Shown here one piece after another: positions 49,170 to 57,704 of a DNA stretch of 64,000 nt. The stretch's first letter is position 1, and each line of letters starts with the position of its first letter. Made by a program: the position numbers and the translations under genes. Under the pieces are notes generated by a model. It ran no database searches. It was given only the letters and a program-made list of their open reading frames with translations, and was not told where the DNA came from. The DNA comes from Alphaproteobacteria bacterium. GTDB taxonomy: Bacteria; Pseudomonadota; Alphaproteobacteria; GCA-2731375. The stretch is taken from contig JADHTB010000021.1 of assembly GCA_016776605.1 (NCBI GenBank), forward strand, positions 1 to 64,000. Reading direction: 5' to 3'.

Positions 49170-49424
49170 CTGGAGCGCATTTATTTCGAAAGCGCTCAGG
49201 CTCATAGAAATTAGCGATTAAAGCAACCACTTGGGTTGCTTAAGCGACGTCGATTCACACTACACGACACACGGCCTCTTTTAAAGTCATTGTCGGGCTT
49301 GACCCGACAATCCAGGGCAACAAATTCAGGTGTTTGCGGCTCTGGATCCCCGGGTCTCCGCTACGCTACGCCCGAGGATGACGAAGTGTCGTGTAGTGAT
49401 GTCGATTAATTGCAAATGGCTCTA
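49170..49424. repeat. CTAG repeat copy interrupted by an inserted element
   Basis: CTGGAGCGCATTTATTTCGAA ... GACGTCGATT (49170-49255) and AATTGCAAATGGCTCTA (49408-49424) together make one worn repeat like 14829-14933. The middle is split by the element at 49256-49400. Before insertion this was an ordinary repeat copy. Confidence 0.75.
49256..49400. mobile_element. 145-bp MITE-like element with inverted ends and a 7-bp direct repeat
   Basis: CACTACACGACAC (49258-49270) is the exact reverse complement of GTGTCGTGTAGTG (49386-49398). GTCGATT flanks the element on both sides (49249-49255 and 49401-49407), like a target duplication. It is too short to encode a transposase. Inside, ATTGTCGGG-CTTGA-CCCGACAAT forms a hairpin and GGATCCCCGGGTC...GAGGATGACG resembles widespread alphaproteobacterial intergenic repeats. 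Confidence 0.8.
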
Positions 49425-49446
49425 TTGGGCGGCTACTGGAAACCCC

Positions 49447-49482
49447 ACAAAAAAAAGCCCCCGGGCATGATCGCCGGGGGCT
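49447..49482 (-). terminator. Terminator of the TRAP transporter operon
   Basis: AGCCCCCGG and CCGGGGGCT (49456-49482) form a 9-bp stem, with a run of eight T residues on the minus strand right after it. It is 34 bases beyond the dctQ-like stop. Confidence 0.92.
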
Positions 49483-49515
49483 TTTGTTGTAATAGTCTGT
49501 CGATGGATGGAATCG

Positions 49516-50238
49516 CTAACCCTTGCCAGCCTTACCGATTTTCTCCATATCGGTTTCCTCTTCTTCCAGGACCATACGCTTATAGCCCTCGACGCCTTCG
49601 CCCTTATCTTCGGGCCATTCCAGGGTCATCAATGTGAACCGGACGTCTTTCGGCCCGAACAGCACCATAGCGGATTGCAGCCAGACCGCGATGCCAGACA
49701 GCAGGGCGATGATCAGGCCAAGACCCAAGATCGACTTGATAACCCACCGATGGCTCATCCCGACCAGAGAGGCCGAAATTTCGTTGGTGACGAAGGAATC
49801 ATAGGTGAAGACGTAGCAGAAATAGAGCACCACGAGGGTATAGGGGATCATGAAAAAAGTGGTGCCCGCGAACTCGATGAAAGCCTGCGTCTTGGTTTGC
49901 AGATGCATGCGCACGAGATCAACCCGGACATGGCGGTTCCGTGTGAAACCATAACCCAGCACCAACGAGAACAGCACCGTATGCATATGCCATTCCAGTT
50001 CCTGCAGCATGGTGGACTGGAACAGATGGCTGACGTTTTCCACCAGCCAGATCTGAAAATCGAACGAGGTATTGGTAAGTTTGCGGCCGAACACATCGAT
50101 CATGGTGAAAAGGATTAGAGGCAGGATGAAATAGGCGCCCCGTTGGCCGAAGAATTCCACGATGGTCTTCAGCTTGTAGGAAAGCAGCACCAGGGGATGG
50201 GAGCTCATTTCGTGGTGGGTTATTGTCGAATCAGTCAT
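49516..50238 (-). CDS. dctQ: TRAP transporter small permease (DctQ type)
   Basis: 240 residues with four hydrophobic segments (GAYFILPLILFTMIDVFGRK, ILGLGLIIALLSGIAVWLQS), as in DctQ. It ends in a longer, charged cytoplasmic tail (PEDKGEGVEGYKRMVLEEEE) than most. It is the small membrane subunit of a sodium-coupled uptake system. The ATG at 50238 with GGAGA upstream is preferred over a GTG one codon earlier. It is the last gene of the operon. Confidence 0.9.
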   Translation of the reverse strand: MTDSTITHHEMSSHPLVLLSYKLKTIVEFFGQRGAYFILPLILFTMIDVFGRKLTNTSFDFQIWLVENVSHLFQSTMLQELEWHMHTVLFSLVLGYGFTRNRHVRVDLVRMHLQTKTQAFIEFAGTTFFMIPYTLVVLYFCYVFTYDSFVTNEISASLVGMSHRWVIKSILGLGLIIALLSGIAVWLQSAMVLFGPKDVRFTLMTLEWPEDKGEGVEGYKRMVLEEEETDMEKIGKAGKG

Positions 50239-50253
50239 CACAAAATCTCCAAT

Positions 50254-51630
50254 CTACGCGTAAACAAGGCCTGGCAGCCACAATGCAATCTTGGGAAACG
50301 CCAACACCAGAATGACCCCGACAACTTGGATGAGCACGAACGGTATGATGCCCAGATAGATATTCTTAATATCCACCTCCTTCGGCGCTATGCCCTTCAT
50401 ATAGAACAAGGCAAAACCAAAGGGCGGGGTTAGGAATGACGTTTGCAGATTGATGGCCACCAAAACCGTGAACCAGTAAACCTTGCTTTCGTCCGGCACA
50501 TGACCGGCAAAATCCAGTGCCGCCACCAAAGGCGCGAACACCGGCAGGACGATCAGGGTGATCTCCACCCAATCCAGGAAAAAGCCCAGGAAAAAGACAA
50601 TGGCCATGATCAGGAACAACAGGCCCCAGGAACCAAGCCCGGCATGCAAAATCAACTCTTCCACCACGTCGTCGCCACCCAGCGAGCGGAAGACATAGGC
50701 AAAGCAGGTTGCCGACATAACGATGAAAAAGATCATCGCGATGGTCAGGCCGGATGATTGGCAAACGCCCTTTATCACATCCCATTTCAAGGTGCCCTTG
50801 AAGGATGCGATAACCATGGCGCCAAAGGCACCCACCGCGCCGGCTTCCGACGGCGTGGCCCAACCCAGCAGGATCGAACCCTTGATGAAGGCAATCAGGA
50901 CCACCGGCGGGAAAAAGCCCCGTACCAGCAGGGGCCCTAATTCATTGGAGGGAACGTACAGCAATTCCCGTGGCAGGGGCGGCGCGATGCTGGGCACCAA
51001 GCGGGCCCAGCTGGTGACAAATGTCAGATACATGGCCGCCAGCACCAGACCGGGAATGATCGCCGACATGAACAATGTACCAACTGAAATGGACAGCAGA
51101 TCCGCCATGATTATCAGCATGATCGATGGCGGGATCAAAATACCCAAGGTGCCCGAGGCCGCGATGACGCCGGTTGACAGGGTCTGATGATAGCCTTGCC
51201 GCAACATCACCGGCAGGGCCAGTGCGGTCATCATGGTGACCGAGGCGCCGATAATGCCGGTCATGGCCGCCAGAATGGTGCCCATGACGGTCACGGCCAG
51301 GGCAAGGGCGCCCGGCACGCGGCGCAACAGCACCTGACAGCAATACAGCATCTCGTTGGCGATGCCGCTGCGTTCCATCATGGTACCCATGAAAACAAAC
51401 GTGGGCACCGCGACCAGGACCAGGTTCTCCGCCGCCATGCCCCAAATGCGCGGCATGAAATTGAAATATTCAATTAGTTTAAAGACTTCCAGGCCATGGC
51501 CAATGAGACCATAGCCGATGGCCAGGCCACCGAGGATGAAGGCCACCGGATAGCCAGTGAACAGCAAGGCCGCCAGACTCAAAAACATAAAGATCGGAAG
51601 GTATTCAGTAAAAAATGCCGTGAGTTCCAT
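50254..51630 (-). CDS. dctM: TRAP transporter large permease (DctM type)
   Basis: 458 residues with about 12 membrane segments. The N-terminal half contains VAVPTFVFMGTMMERSGIAN, VMGTILAAMTGIIGASVTMM and GVIAASGTLGILIPPSIMLI, all standard DctM features. It carries the main transport path with DctQ. It is 15 bases upstream of dctQ and 225 bases downstream of dctP, so order is P-M-Q, while P-Q-M is more common. Confidence 0.94.
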   Translation of the reverse strand: MELTAFFTEYLPIFMFLSLAALLFTGYPVAFILGGLAIGYGLIGHGLEVFKLIEYFNFMPRIWGMAAENLVLVAVPTFVFMGTMMERSGIANEMLYCCQVLLRRVPGALALAVTVMGTILAAMTGIIGASVTMMTALALPVMLRQGYHQTLSTGVIAASGTLGILIPPSIMLIIMADLLSISVGTLFMSAIIPGLVLAAMYLTFVTSWARLVPSIAPPLPRELLYVPSNELGPLLVRGFFPPVVLIAFIKGSILLGWATPSEAGAVGAFGAMVIASFKGTLKWDVIKGVCQSSGLTIAMIFFIVMSATCFAYVFRSLGGDDVVEELILHAGLGSWGLLFLIMAIVFFLGFFLDWVEITLIVLPVFAPLVAALDFAGHVPDESKVYWFTVLVAINLQTSFLTPPFGFALFYMKGIAPKEVDIKNIYLGIIPFVLIQVVGVILVLAFPKIALWLPGLVYA

Positions 51631-51787
51631 GATCCGATTTCCGTTACGGCGCCTATGGCCGATTACCTGAATGTTGCTAAATGATAGCCGCTAAATGCTT
51701 CTCTAGGCTTTGATGGCCCGCCTTGCTGTAAGCAGTTTGCAAGGGCGGCATTTGCAGCGCGGTTTTTATTACGGTCGGTCAATATTA

Positions 51788-51814
51788 CTGGGCCCCGGAA
51801 AACCCGGGGCCCAG
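51788..51814. promoter_or_regulatory. GC-rich stem-loop between dctP and dctM
   Basis: CTGGGCCCCGG pairs perfectly with CCGGGGCCCAG over 11 bp, with a 5-base loop. No clear U-tract follows on the coding strand, so it is more likely an mRNA stabiliser or partial terminator that lets dctP be expressed above the permease genes. Confidence 0.6.
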
Positions 51815-51855
51815 CTTTATTGTCGTCCTAGCATGTCTAGGTTAACTCCGGCGAT

Positions 51856-52914
51856 CTACTTGAGATAGCCGTGATCTCCCCAGAGCTTGTACTTAGCACG
51901 GAAGGCTAGGTAGCTTGTCGCGATTTCCTTGAAAAGAGGATCCGAGGCTGACATTTCGACAACCACTTCATCCCAGGCCTTTGACAAAATGGCCAGCTCA
52001 GAATCGGGCCAGCGCACCGAGGTCACGCCCTTGGCTTTCAGCTTTGCCATGGCTTCAAACTGCTTGGCCTCTGAACGAGTGTTCGACCAAGTGATGGAGT
52101 CGCCACAGCCGCCCTTTATGATGGCCTGCTGTTGCTTCGAAAGACCATCCCAGCCTTTTTTGTTCATCAGCAGTTCGCCAATCGACGCTTGCTGATGCCA
52201 GCCCGGGAAATAGTTGAACTTGGCGATTTGATAGAAGCCAAGGTCATAATCGATCGAAGGCATGGAGAACTCGGTCGCATCGATCACGCCGCGTTCCAGA
52301 GCCGGGTAAATGTCGGCGCCGGCCAGCAACTGGGTGGATACGCCAAGCTTGGTCATCACCACGGCTCCCAAACCGAAGAAGCGCATTTTCAGGCCCTTCA
52401 GTTCAGCGATCGTGTCGTACCGCTTGCGGAACCAACCCGAAGTCTCCGGGGCAATAAGCGAACAATGTAGCCCTTGCAGCCCGTTTTCGTTATACAGGCG
52501 ATCATAGATCACATCACCGCCGCCATAGTTCATCCACGCCAGATATTCGCCACCGCGCGGACCGAACGGCACGGCTGTGTAGAACGAAAGAGCGGGGAAT
52601 TTGCCGGCGTGATAACCGGCGGTGCCCCACATGGCGTCAATCGAACCGGCCTTGACCGCGTCCCAACCCTGCAGGGTTGGCACCAAGGAACCAGGCTCGA
52701 AGAACTTAATCTTCATGGCCCCACCGGACATGTCTCCGATGATATCTTGATAACGCCGGGCTACTTCGCCGATAATCGACAGTTTGGAGCCGAAAGCGCT
52801 TTGCATTTTCCATTTTAGTTTCTCAACCGCATTTGCGGACGTCGAAGCGCCAGCCACCAGCGTCAATGACACAACAGCAGCCGTAGATAGTTTAAGTAGT
52901 GATTTAAGTCCCAC
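51856..52914 (-). CDS. dctP: TRAP transporter substrate-binding protein (DctP/TakP-like)
   Basis: 352 residues, periplasmic. A signal (LLKLSTAAVVSLTLVAGAST, cleaved after SANA) is followed by a DctP fold: KLKWKMQSAFGSKLSIIGEV, SIDAMWGTAGYHAGKFPALS, GLKMRFFGLGAVVMTKLGV and DYDLGFYQIAKFNYFPGW. The last part resembles the branch that includes the alpha-keto acid binder TakP, so a keto acid or similar carboxylate is a guess. The start is a GTG at 52914 with AGGGAGG five bases upstream. Confidence 0.92.
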   Translation of the reverse strand: MGLKSLLKLSTAAVVSLTLVAGASTSANAVEKLKWKMQSAFGSKLSIIGEVARRYQDIIGDMSGGAMKIKFFEPGSLVPTLQGWDAVKAGSIDAMWGTAGYHAGKFPALSFYTAVPFGPRGGEYLAWMNYGGGDVIYDRLYNENGLQGLHCSLIAPETSGWFRKRYDTIAELKGLKMRFFGLGAVVMTKLGVSTQLLAGADIYPALERGVIDATEFSMPSIDYDLGFYQIAKFNYFPGWHQQASIGELLMNKKGWDGLSKQQQAIIKGGCGDSITWSNTRSEAKQFEAMAKLKAKGVTSVRWPDSELAILSKAWDEVVVEMSASDPLFKEIATSYLAFRAKYKLWGDHGYLK

Positions 52915-53054
52915 GATAACCTCCCTGAAACATTTCCGTAGGTTGAAGTCGCCCACATTACAATGTTGTTGGGTAGGCCACGTCAACGTCTAAATTTACG
53001 AAACCTTCATATTATGGTCAATTTCCCCTGGAATCAGGCGCTTGCAACTGGAAA

Positions 53055-53666
53055 TTAGATGCCCATGACCGCCATAAATATCAGCAGTTGGCCGCTGTAG
53101 TAGCTTATCCATGTCAGTTCGCCGCTATATGGGAAGTCTCTTTTGAAGCGACGAACGGCGATGCCGCAATCGGAAATCATGAACAAAATAGCGCCTGGCG
53201 CCAACGTTCGGACCGGAAAAGACGATAGAAGCGCGGTGACCGCCATGGCCATGATCACAGCGGTATAGGCGAGCACGGCAAACCGCATTCGGCCCAGGTC
53301 GGCGTACAGCCATGCCGCCAGGGCCAGCCCCGCCACGGCCACCGCGGCCGCGCCCCATAGGCCCGCCGTATCCGGCGCCCAGGCCGGGACAAAGATGGCG
53401 ATATAGACCAGATGGGCCAGCAAAAAAGCAATCAGGCCGCGCCGGAAATAGGCCTCGCCGCGCAAGGCCAGGAACCAATCTCCCAGCGCCGACAGGGCCA
53501 GGGCCAGGGCCAGTAAGGGGTGGGTTGGCAGGGCCGCGGCCGCCAGCAGGGCACAGCCCAGGGCCTTGATCACCGGGCTTCCCGGATAGGGCGCCCGGTG
53601 CCGGGTCAACAGGAATAACAGCGCCGCGGTCAGTGATGGCAGCAGTATCAGTCCCGTGACCGGCAT
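53055..53666 (-). CDS. YhhN family (lysoplasmalogenase-like) membrane protein
   Basis: 203 residues with about eight hydrophobic segments, fitting the YhhN/TMEM86 family. Family pieces: ALALSALGDWFLALRG, FLLAHLVYIAIFV and APGAILFMISDCGIAVRRFK. Mammalian members hydrolyse lysoplasmalogen; the bacterial role is not settled. Start at 53666, 14 bases after the stop of the upstream gene. It is very Ala/Leu-rich. Confidence 0.88.
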   Translation of the reverse strand: MPVTGLILLPSLTAALLFLLTRHRAPYPGSPVIKALGCALLAAAALPTHPLLALALALSALGDWFLALRGEAYFRRGLIAFLLAHLVYIAIFVPAWAPDTAGLWGAAAVAVAGLALAAWLYADLGRMRFAVLAYTAVIMAMAVTALLSSFPVRTLAPGAILFMISDCGIAVRRFKRDFPYSGELTWISYYSGQLLIFMAVMGI

Positions 53667-53680
53667 GTTGCAGCGGCCGT

Positions 53681-54676
53681 CTAACCGCCGCTCACGGCCG
53701 GGATCACGCGCTCGGCGAACAGGCGCATGCTGGCCTGGGTTTTCTCCCGTCCCATGCAGCCAAAGTCCATCATCAGCGCCACATGGCCGATGCCCAGGTC
53801 TTTCATCTCGCCCAGTCGTTGGATGCAGGTGTCGACACCACCCATCAGGCAATAGCGCCGCTGGGTAATTTCATCCCAACCGGCGGATTTGCCGTAGAGC
53901 CGCGTGCGGACGTAATAATCGAAGGGCCCTTCGGCGTCTGTCTGGGCATCGGCGTCGGTTTCGGCGCAATAGGCGTGGAAGGCGAAGCAGACCGGCGGCG
54001 GCGGCGCCGTCGACCCCGATTCGCCCCAGCCACGCTCGTAGTCCGCCACCATTTCGCCCAGTTCATCCAATTCATCGACGCTGGCATAGGGGATGCCCAG
54101 CATCGGATAACCCTGCCGGCCGATGAAATAGGCCGATTCCCGCCGCAACGCGGCCATATAGATCGGTGGATGCGGCTTTTGCAGCGGCGTGACGTTAATC
54201 GCCACATTGTCCAGTTGATTGAAATCACTTTGCAAGGACACGGCCTCGCCGGCGAAGGCGCGGCGCAGCACGTCAAGGTTTTCGTCGAAATGCTCCCGCT
54301 TGGTGGCGCCTGAAACGCCGAAACCGGCAAACTCATGGGCGATATATCCCGACCCGACGCCCAGGATCAGCCGGCCCTGGGACAGCACGTCCACCATGGC
54401 GTAATCCTCTGCCACCACCAGAGGGTGGTGGAAGGGCAGGACACTGACCGCCACGCCCAGGCCAATACGCGTGGTCCGCTGCGAGGCCGCCGCCAGGAAT
54501 ACCGCCGGATTCGGTACCGAGCCGTATTCATGAAAATGATGCTCGGCCAGCCAATAGCTCTCGTAACCCAACTCTTCCGCCAACACTATGTGATCCAGGG
54601 TTTCGCCATAATGGCTGGCCACACTGCGGTCCTCTTTGGGGTAATGGTCGTGCACCGAAAACATCGAATAACGCAT
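53681..54676 (-). CDS. LLM-class flavin-dependent oxidoreductase
   Basis: 331 residues of the bacterial luciferase-like monooxygenase superfamily (TIM barrel). Family pieces: SYWLAEHHFHEYGSVPNPAV, RTTRIGLGVAVSVLPFHHPL and QGRLILGVGSGYIAHEFAGF, then a C-terminal GIGHVALMMDFGCMG. It uses FMNH2 or F420 to oxidise an unknown substrate. No flavin reductase gene is adjacent. It probably shares a transcript with the YhhN gene. A full repeat copy lies just upstream of its start. Confidence 0.9.
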   Translation of the reverse strand: MRYSMFSVHDHYPKEDRSVASHYGETLDHIVLAEELGYESYWLAEHHFHEYGSVPNPAVFLAAASQRTTRIGLGVAVSVLPFHHPLVVAEDYAMVDVLSQGRLILGVGSGYIAHEFAGFGVSGATKREHFDENLDVLRRAFAGEAVSLQSDFNQLDNVAINVTPLQKPHPPIYMAALRRESAYFIGRQGYPMLGIPYASVDELDELGEMVADYERGWGESGSTAPPPPVCFAFHAYCAETDADAQTDAEGPFDYYVRTRLYGKSAGWDEITQRRYCLMGGVDTCIQRLGEMKDLGIGHVALMMDFGCMGREKTQASMRLFAERVIPAVSGG

Positions 54677-54707
54677 ACGCTAACTCCCTTGGTCGTTGCT
54701 TGCTCCG

Positions 54708-54812
54708 CTAGAGCAATTCCGAATTAATGAGAATCGCGAGGCGATTCTAAGTGATTGGAAAAATTGCTCTAATTCTAAAGATCTGAGCATTTTCAGAATG
54801 AAAATGCTCTAG
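54708..54812. repeat. 105-bp CTAG repeat, full copy (reverse orientation)
   Basis: CTAGAGCAATTCCGAATTAA at the left, GAATCGCGAGGCGATTC hairpin (one change from other copies), and the GAGCATTTTCAGAATGAAAA hairpin at the right, ending in CTAG. It is exactly 105 bases. It gives the TAG stop of the hydroxypyruvate isomerase-like gene at 54811-54809 (minus strand). Confidence 0.9.
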
Positions 54813-55603
54813 CCGGCCTTAAGGCCATAATCGGCGCCCCAACCCAGGCCGGCGCGGGTGCCGGCGCGAGGTTTGTATTCGCACCCGATCCAGCCGTCGT
54901 ATCCGGTGGCGTCCATGGCGTCGAACAGATAGGGGAAATTGATCTCGCCTTCGTCCGGTTCCCGGCGGTCGGGCGGATTGGCTATCTGCACATGGCCGAT
55001 ATCGGGCAGGCAGTCGGCGAAGCGGTGGACCAGATCGCCTTCCATGATCTGCACATGATAGACATCGAATTGCAGGCGCAAATTGGGCCTCCGCAATTCC
55101 GCCATGATGCCGCGCGCCTGGCTGGTGGTTTGCAGAAACATGCCGGGCACGTCCCGTTTGCCATTGATGGGTTCCATCATCAGGTTCAACCCCAGGGGCG
55201 CCAATTGATCCGCCGCCCAGGCCAGGTTTTCGCGGTAGGTATCTTCATGAGCGGTGCGTTCCGCCCCATCGTCAGGGGCCAGGCCGGCCACGGAATGAAT
55301 GTTCGGACAGCCAAGGGCCTGGGCATATTCGATGGCCCGGCCGACGCCATCGCGGTATTCCTGCACCCGGTCAGGCAGGCAGGTCAGACCCCGTTCGCCC
55401 GCCGCCCAGTCGCCCGCTGGCATATTGATCAGCACCAATTCAAGAGAGGCGGCGCCCAGGCAATCGGCGATCTCCGCCGTGCTGCGGACATAGGGGAACA
55501 GGCTTTCCACGCCCTTGAAACCTGCCTCGGCGGCGGCGGCAAAGCGGGCGGGGAATTCCATCTCGGTAAATAGCATGGTCAGATTGGCGGCGAATTTGGG
55601 CAT
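54809..55603 (-). CDS. Hydroxypyruvate isomerase family protein (Hyi/OtnI-like)
   Basis: 264 residues, xylose-isomerase-like TIM barrel. Family pieces: KFAANLTMLFTEMEFPARF, ALGCPNIHSVAGLA, LNLMMEPINGKRDVPGMFL, LQFDVYHVQIMEGDL and YDGWIGCEYKPRAGT, with the catalytic Glu residues in MMEPIN and GCEYKP. It interconverts hydroxypyruvate and tartronate semialdehyde, or 2-oxo-tetronates (OtnI). No glyoxylate carboligase or tetronate kinase is adjacent, so the pathway is open. ATG at 55603. The stop is in a repeat end. Confidence 0.9.
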   Translation of the reverse strand: MPKFAANLTMLFTEMEFPARFAAAAEAGFKGVESLFPYVRSTAEIADCLGAASLELVLINMPAGDWAAGERGLTCLPDRVQEYRDGVGRAIEYAQALGCPNIHSVAGLAPDDGAERTAHEDTYRENLAWAADQLAPLGLNLMMEPINGKRDVPGMFLQTTSQARGIMAELRRPNLRLQFDVYHVQIMEGDLVHRFADCLPDIGHVQIANPPDRREPDEGEINFPYLFDAMDATGYDGWIGCEYKPRAGTRAGLGWGADYGLKAG

Positions 55604-55779
55604 AGGGGTTTCCAGGCATATCAAAGCTTGTTGATTCGGTGTTGAATTCGGGCAGTTTGTCATCAAGCGCGCCGGGATCACAAGTAGGCATCTTGCAGTG
55701 GACGTCTTGCTTGGCGACCCCGCTGCATGCCAGGCTGGCGCATTGCGAATTGAAATAGCGGATTTGATAGCGGGCGGTG

Positions 55780-56910
55780 ATGGCGGACGGTTGGCTAAAT
55801 GCGGCGGCGGAGGCGGGCGGCGCGGTGCTGTTGCAGGCGGGCGGCCATTGGGATGCCCGCAATGTGACACGGCTGGATCAACTGCTGCGCGGCCTGGCTC
55901 CCAGCAATGGTGCCGCGGTGATCCTCGATCTGACCCAGGTGGAGCGTTTGGATACCGCCGGGGCCTGGCTGTTGTACCGCACCCGCAGGGAAGTCCGGGC
56001 CCGTGGCGGGCGGGCCGACTATACCGGCCTAACGCCGGCCCATGAGGCGATGCTGGAGCAGGTCGAGGCCAACGATCAGCCGGCCGAAATAGAGCCCCCG
56101 CGTGAGCCGGCCCTGCTGGCCATGCTGGGCCGCGTGGGCGATGGCACGGTCGATGTGATGATTGAGGCGCGGCAACAGGTGGCCTTTCTGGGTCTGTTGT
56201 TGGTAACCCTGGCGGGCACCCTGCGCCATCCCGGCCGGCTGCGTCTTGTCCCCCTGGTCTATCATATGGAGAAGGTGGGCTTTAACGCTCTGCCCATTGT
56301 TGGCCTGATTTCATTTTTGATTGGCGTGGTCCTGGCCTATCAGGGGGCGACGCAACTGCAACGCTTTGGGGCCGAGATATTCGTGGTCAATCTGGTCGGC
56401 GTCTCGGTCCTGCGCGAGATCGCTATTTTGTTGACCGCAATTGTCGTGGCGGGCCGTTCGGGCAGCGCCTTCACGGCCGAGATCGGCTCCATGGTGGTGA
56501 ACGAGGAAGTGGACGCCATGCGCACATTGGGCCTCGACCCCATGGAAGTGCTGGTGCTGCCACGGGTTCTGGCCCTGGTCATTACCTTGCCGCTGTTGGC
56601 CTTCTTCGCCGATATGATGGGCCTGTTCGGCGGCATGTTGATGTGTTGGGGGACCCTGGATATTTCGCCCGGCCTGTTTCTGGAACGGCTGCAAGGGGCG
56701 GTTTCGCTTTGGTCGTTCTGGGTGGGTATCATCAAGGCGCCGTTTTTCGCGTTTCTAATTGCCATGGTGGGTTGTTTGGAAGGCTTGCGGGTGACGCGCA
56801 GTGCGGAAAGCGTCGGCCAGCAGACCACCCGTTCCGTGGTTACGGGGATCTTTCTGGTCATCGTGGTTGATGCCATGTTCTCGGTCTTTTTTGCCGCCGT
56901 GGGGGTTTAG
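55780..56910 (+). CDS. mlaE: Phospholipid transport permease MlaE with fused STAS (MlaB-like) domain
   Basis: 376 residues. Residues ~1-100 form a STAS domain (AVILDLTQVERLDTAGAWLL), which is a separate MlaB protein in E. coli. The MlaE permease follows: VGFNALPIVGLISFLIGVVL, VLREIAILLTAIVVAGRSGS, AEIGSMVVNEEVDAMRTLGL. It is the membrane part of the retrograde phospholipid ABC transporter. The next gene, mlaF, starts 4 bases after its stop. It diverges from the isomerase-like gene. ATG at 55780; a GTG just before it is possible. Confidence 0.94.
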   Translation: MADGWLNAAAEAGGAVLLQAGGHWDARNVTRLDQLLRGLAPSNGAAVILDLTQVERLDTAGAWLLYRTRREVRARGGRADYTGLTPAHEAMLEQVEANDQPAEIEPPREPALLAMLGRVGDGTVDVMIEARQQVAFLGLLLVTLAGTLRHPGRLRLVPLVYHMEKVGFNALPIVGLISFLIGVVLAYQGATQLQRFGAEIFVVNLVGVSVLREIAILLTAIVVAGRSGSAFTAEIGSMVVNEEVDAMRTLGLDPMEVLVLPRVLALVITLPLLAFFADMMGLFGGMLMCWGTLDISPGLFLERLQGAVSLWSFWVGIIKAPFFAFLIAMVGCLEGLRVTRSAESVGQQTTRSVVTGIFLVIVVDAMFSVFFAAVGV

Positions 56911-56913
56911 GCG

Positions 56914-57702
56914 ATGGCGGGGCAGGCGGAACCGATTATCCGGGTGCGGGGTCTGCGGACCCAGTTCGGCGATCAGATCGTCCACCAGGATCTGGACCTG
57001 GATGTCCGCCAGGGCGAAATTTTGGGTATCGTCGGCGGCTCGGGCACCGGGAAATCGGTACTGCTGCGTACCATTATCGGCCTAAACCGTCCGACCGCTG
57101 GCCGTATCGAGGTGTTTGGCCAGGATTTGGCCAATGTCACCGCCGCCGAGCGATTGGCCGTGGAACAGCGCTGGGGGGTCTTATTTCAGGATGGCGCTCT
57201 GTTCTCGTCCTTGACCGTGGCGCAGAATATCGAAGTGCCCATGAAGGAGCATCTGGACATGCCGGTCCGGCTGCGGGACGAGATCGCGGCCTTGAAAATC
57301 GCCATGGTCGGTCTGCCGCCCGAGGCGGGATCGAAATACCCGTCCGAACTGTCGGGCGGCATGCGCAAACGGGCCGGTCTGGCCCGCAGTCTGGCTCTGG
57401 ACCCGGACTTGATTTTTTTGGATGAACCGACCGCCGGCCTGGACCCCGTTGGCGCGGCCAACTTCGATCAATTAATCAAGCGGTTACAGGGTAATCTGGG
57501 CCTGACCGTGTTCATGGTTACCCACGACCTGGACAGCCTGAATGCCATCTGTGACCGTATCGCGGTGCTGGCCGAAAAGCGTGTTATGGTGATCGGGTCC
57601 ATGGCGGATATGCTGCGCCACGAGCATCCCTGGCTGCGGGAATATTTTCACGGCCCCCGGGCCCGCGCGGCGCGGCTACAGCAAGACGAGGTCGGCGGCT
57701 AA
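56914..57702 (+). CDS. mlaF: Phospholipid ABC transporter ATPase MlaF
   Basis: 262-residue ABC ATPase with all motifs intact: Walker A GGSGTGKSVLLRTIIGLNRP, Q-loop in VLFQDGALFSSLTVAQNIEV, signature LSGGMRKRAGLARSLALDPD, Walker B LIFLDEPTAGLDPV and the H-loop MVTHDLDSL. It drives lipid transfer through MlaE. The gene lies between mlaE and mlaD with 2-3 base gaps. Confidence 0.96.
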   Translation: MAGQAEPIIRVRGLRTQFGDQIVHQDLDLDVRQGEILGIVGGSGTGKSVLLRTIIGLNRPTAGRIEVFGQDLANVTAAERLAVEQRWGVLFQDGALFSSLTVAQNIEVPMKEHLDMPVRLRDEIAALKIAMVGLPPEAGSKYPSELSGGMRKRAGLARSLALDPDLIFLDEPTAGLDPVGAANFDQLIKRLQGNLGLTVFMVTHDLDSLNAICDRIAVLAEKRVMVIGSMADMLRHEHPWLREYFHGPRARAARLQQDEVGG

Positions 57703-57704
57703 GA

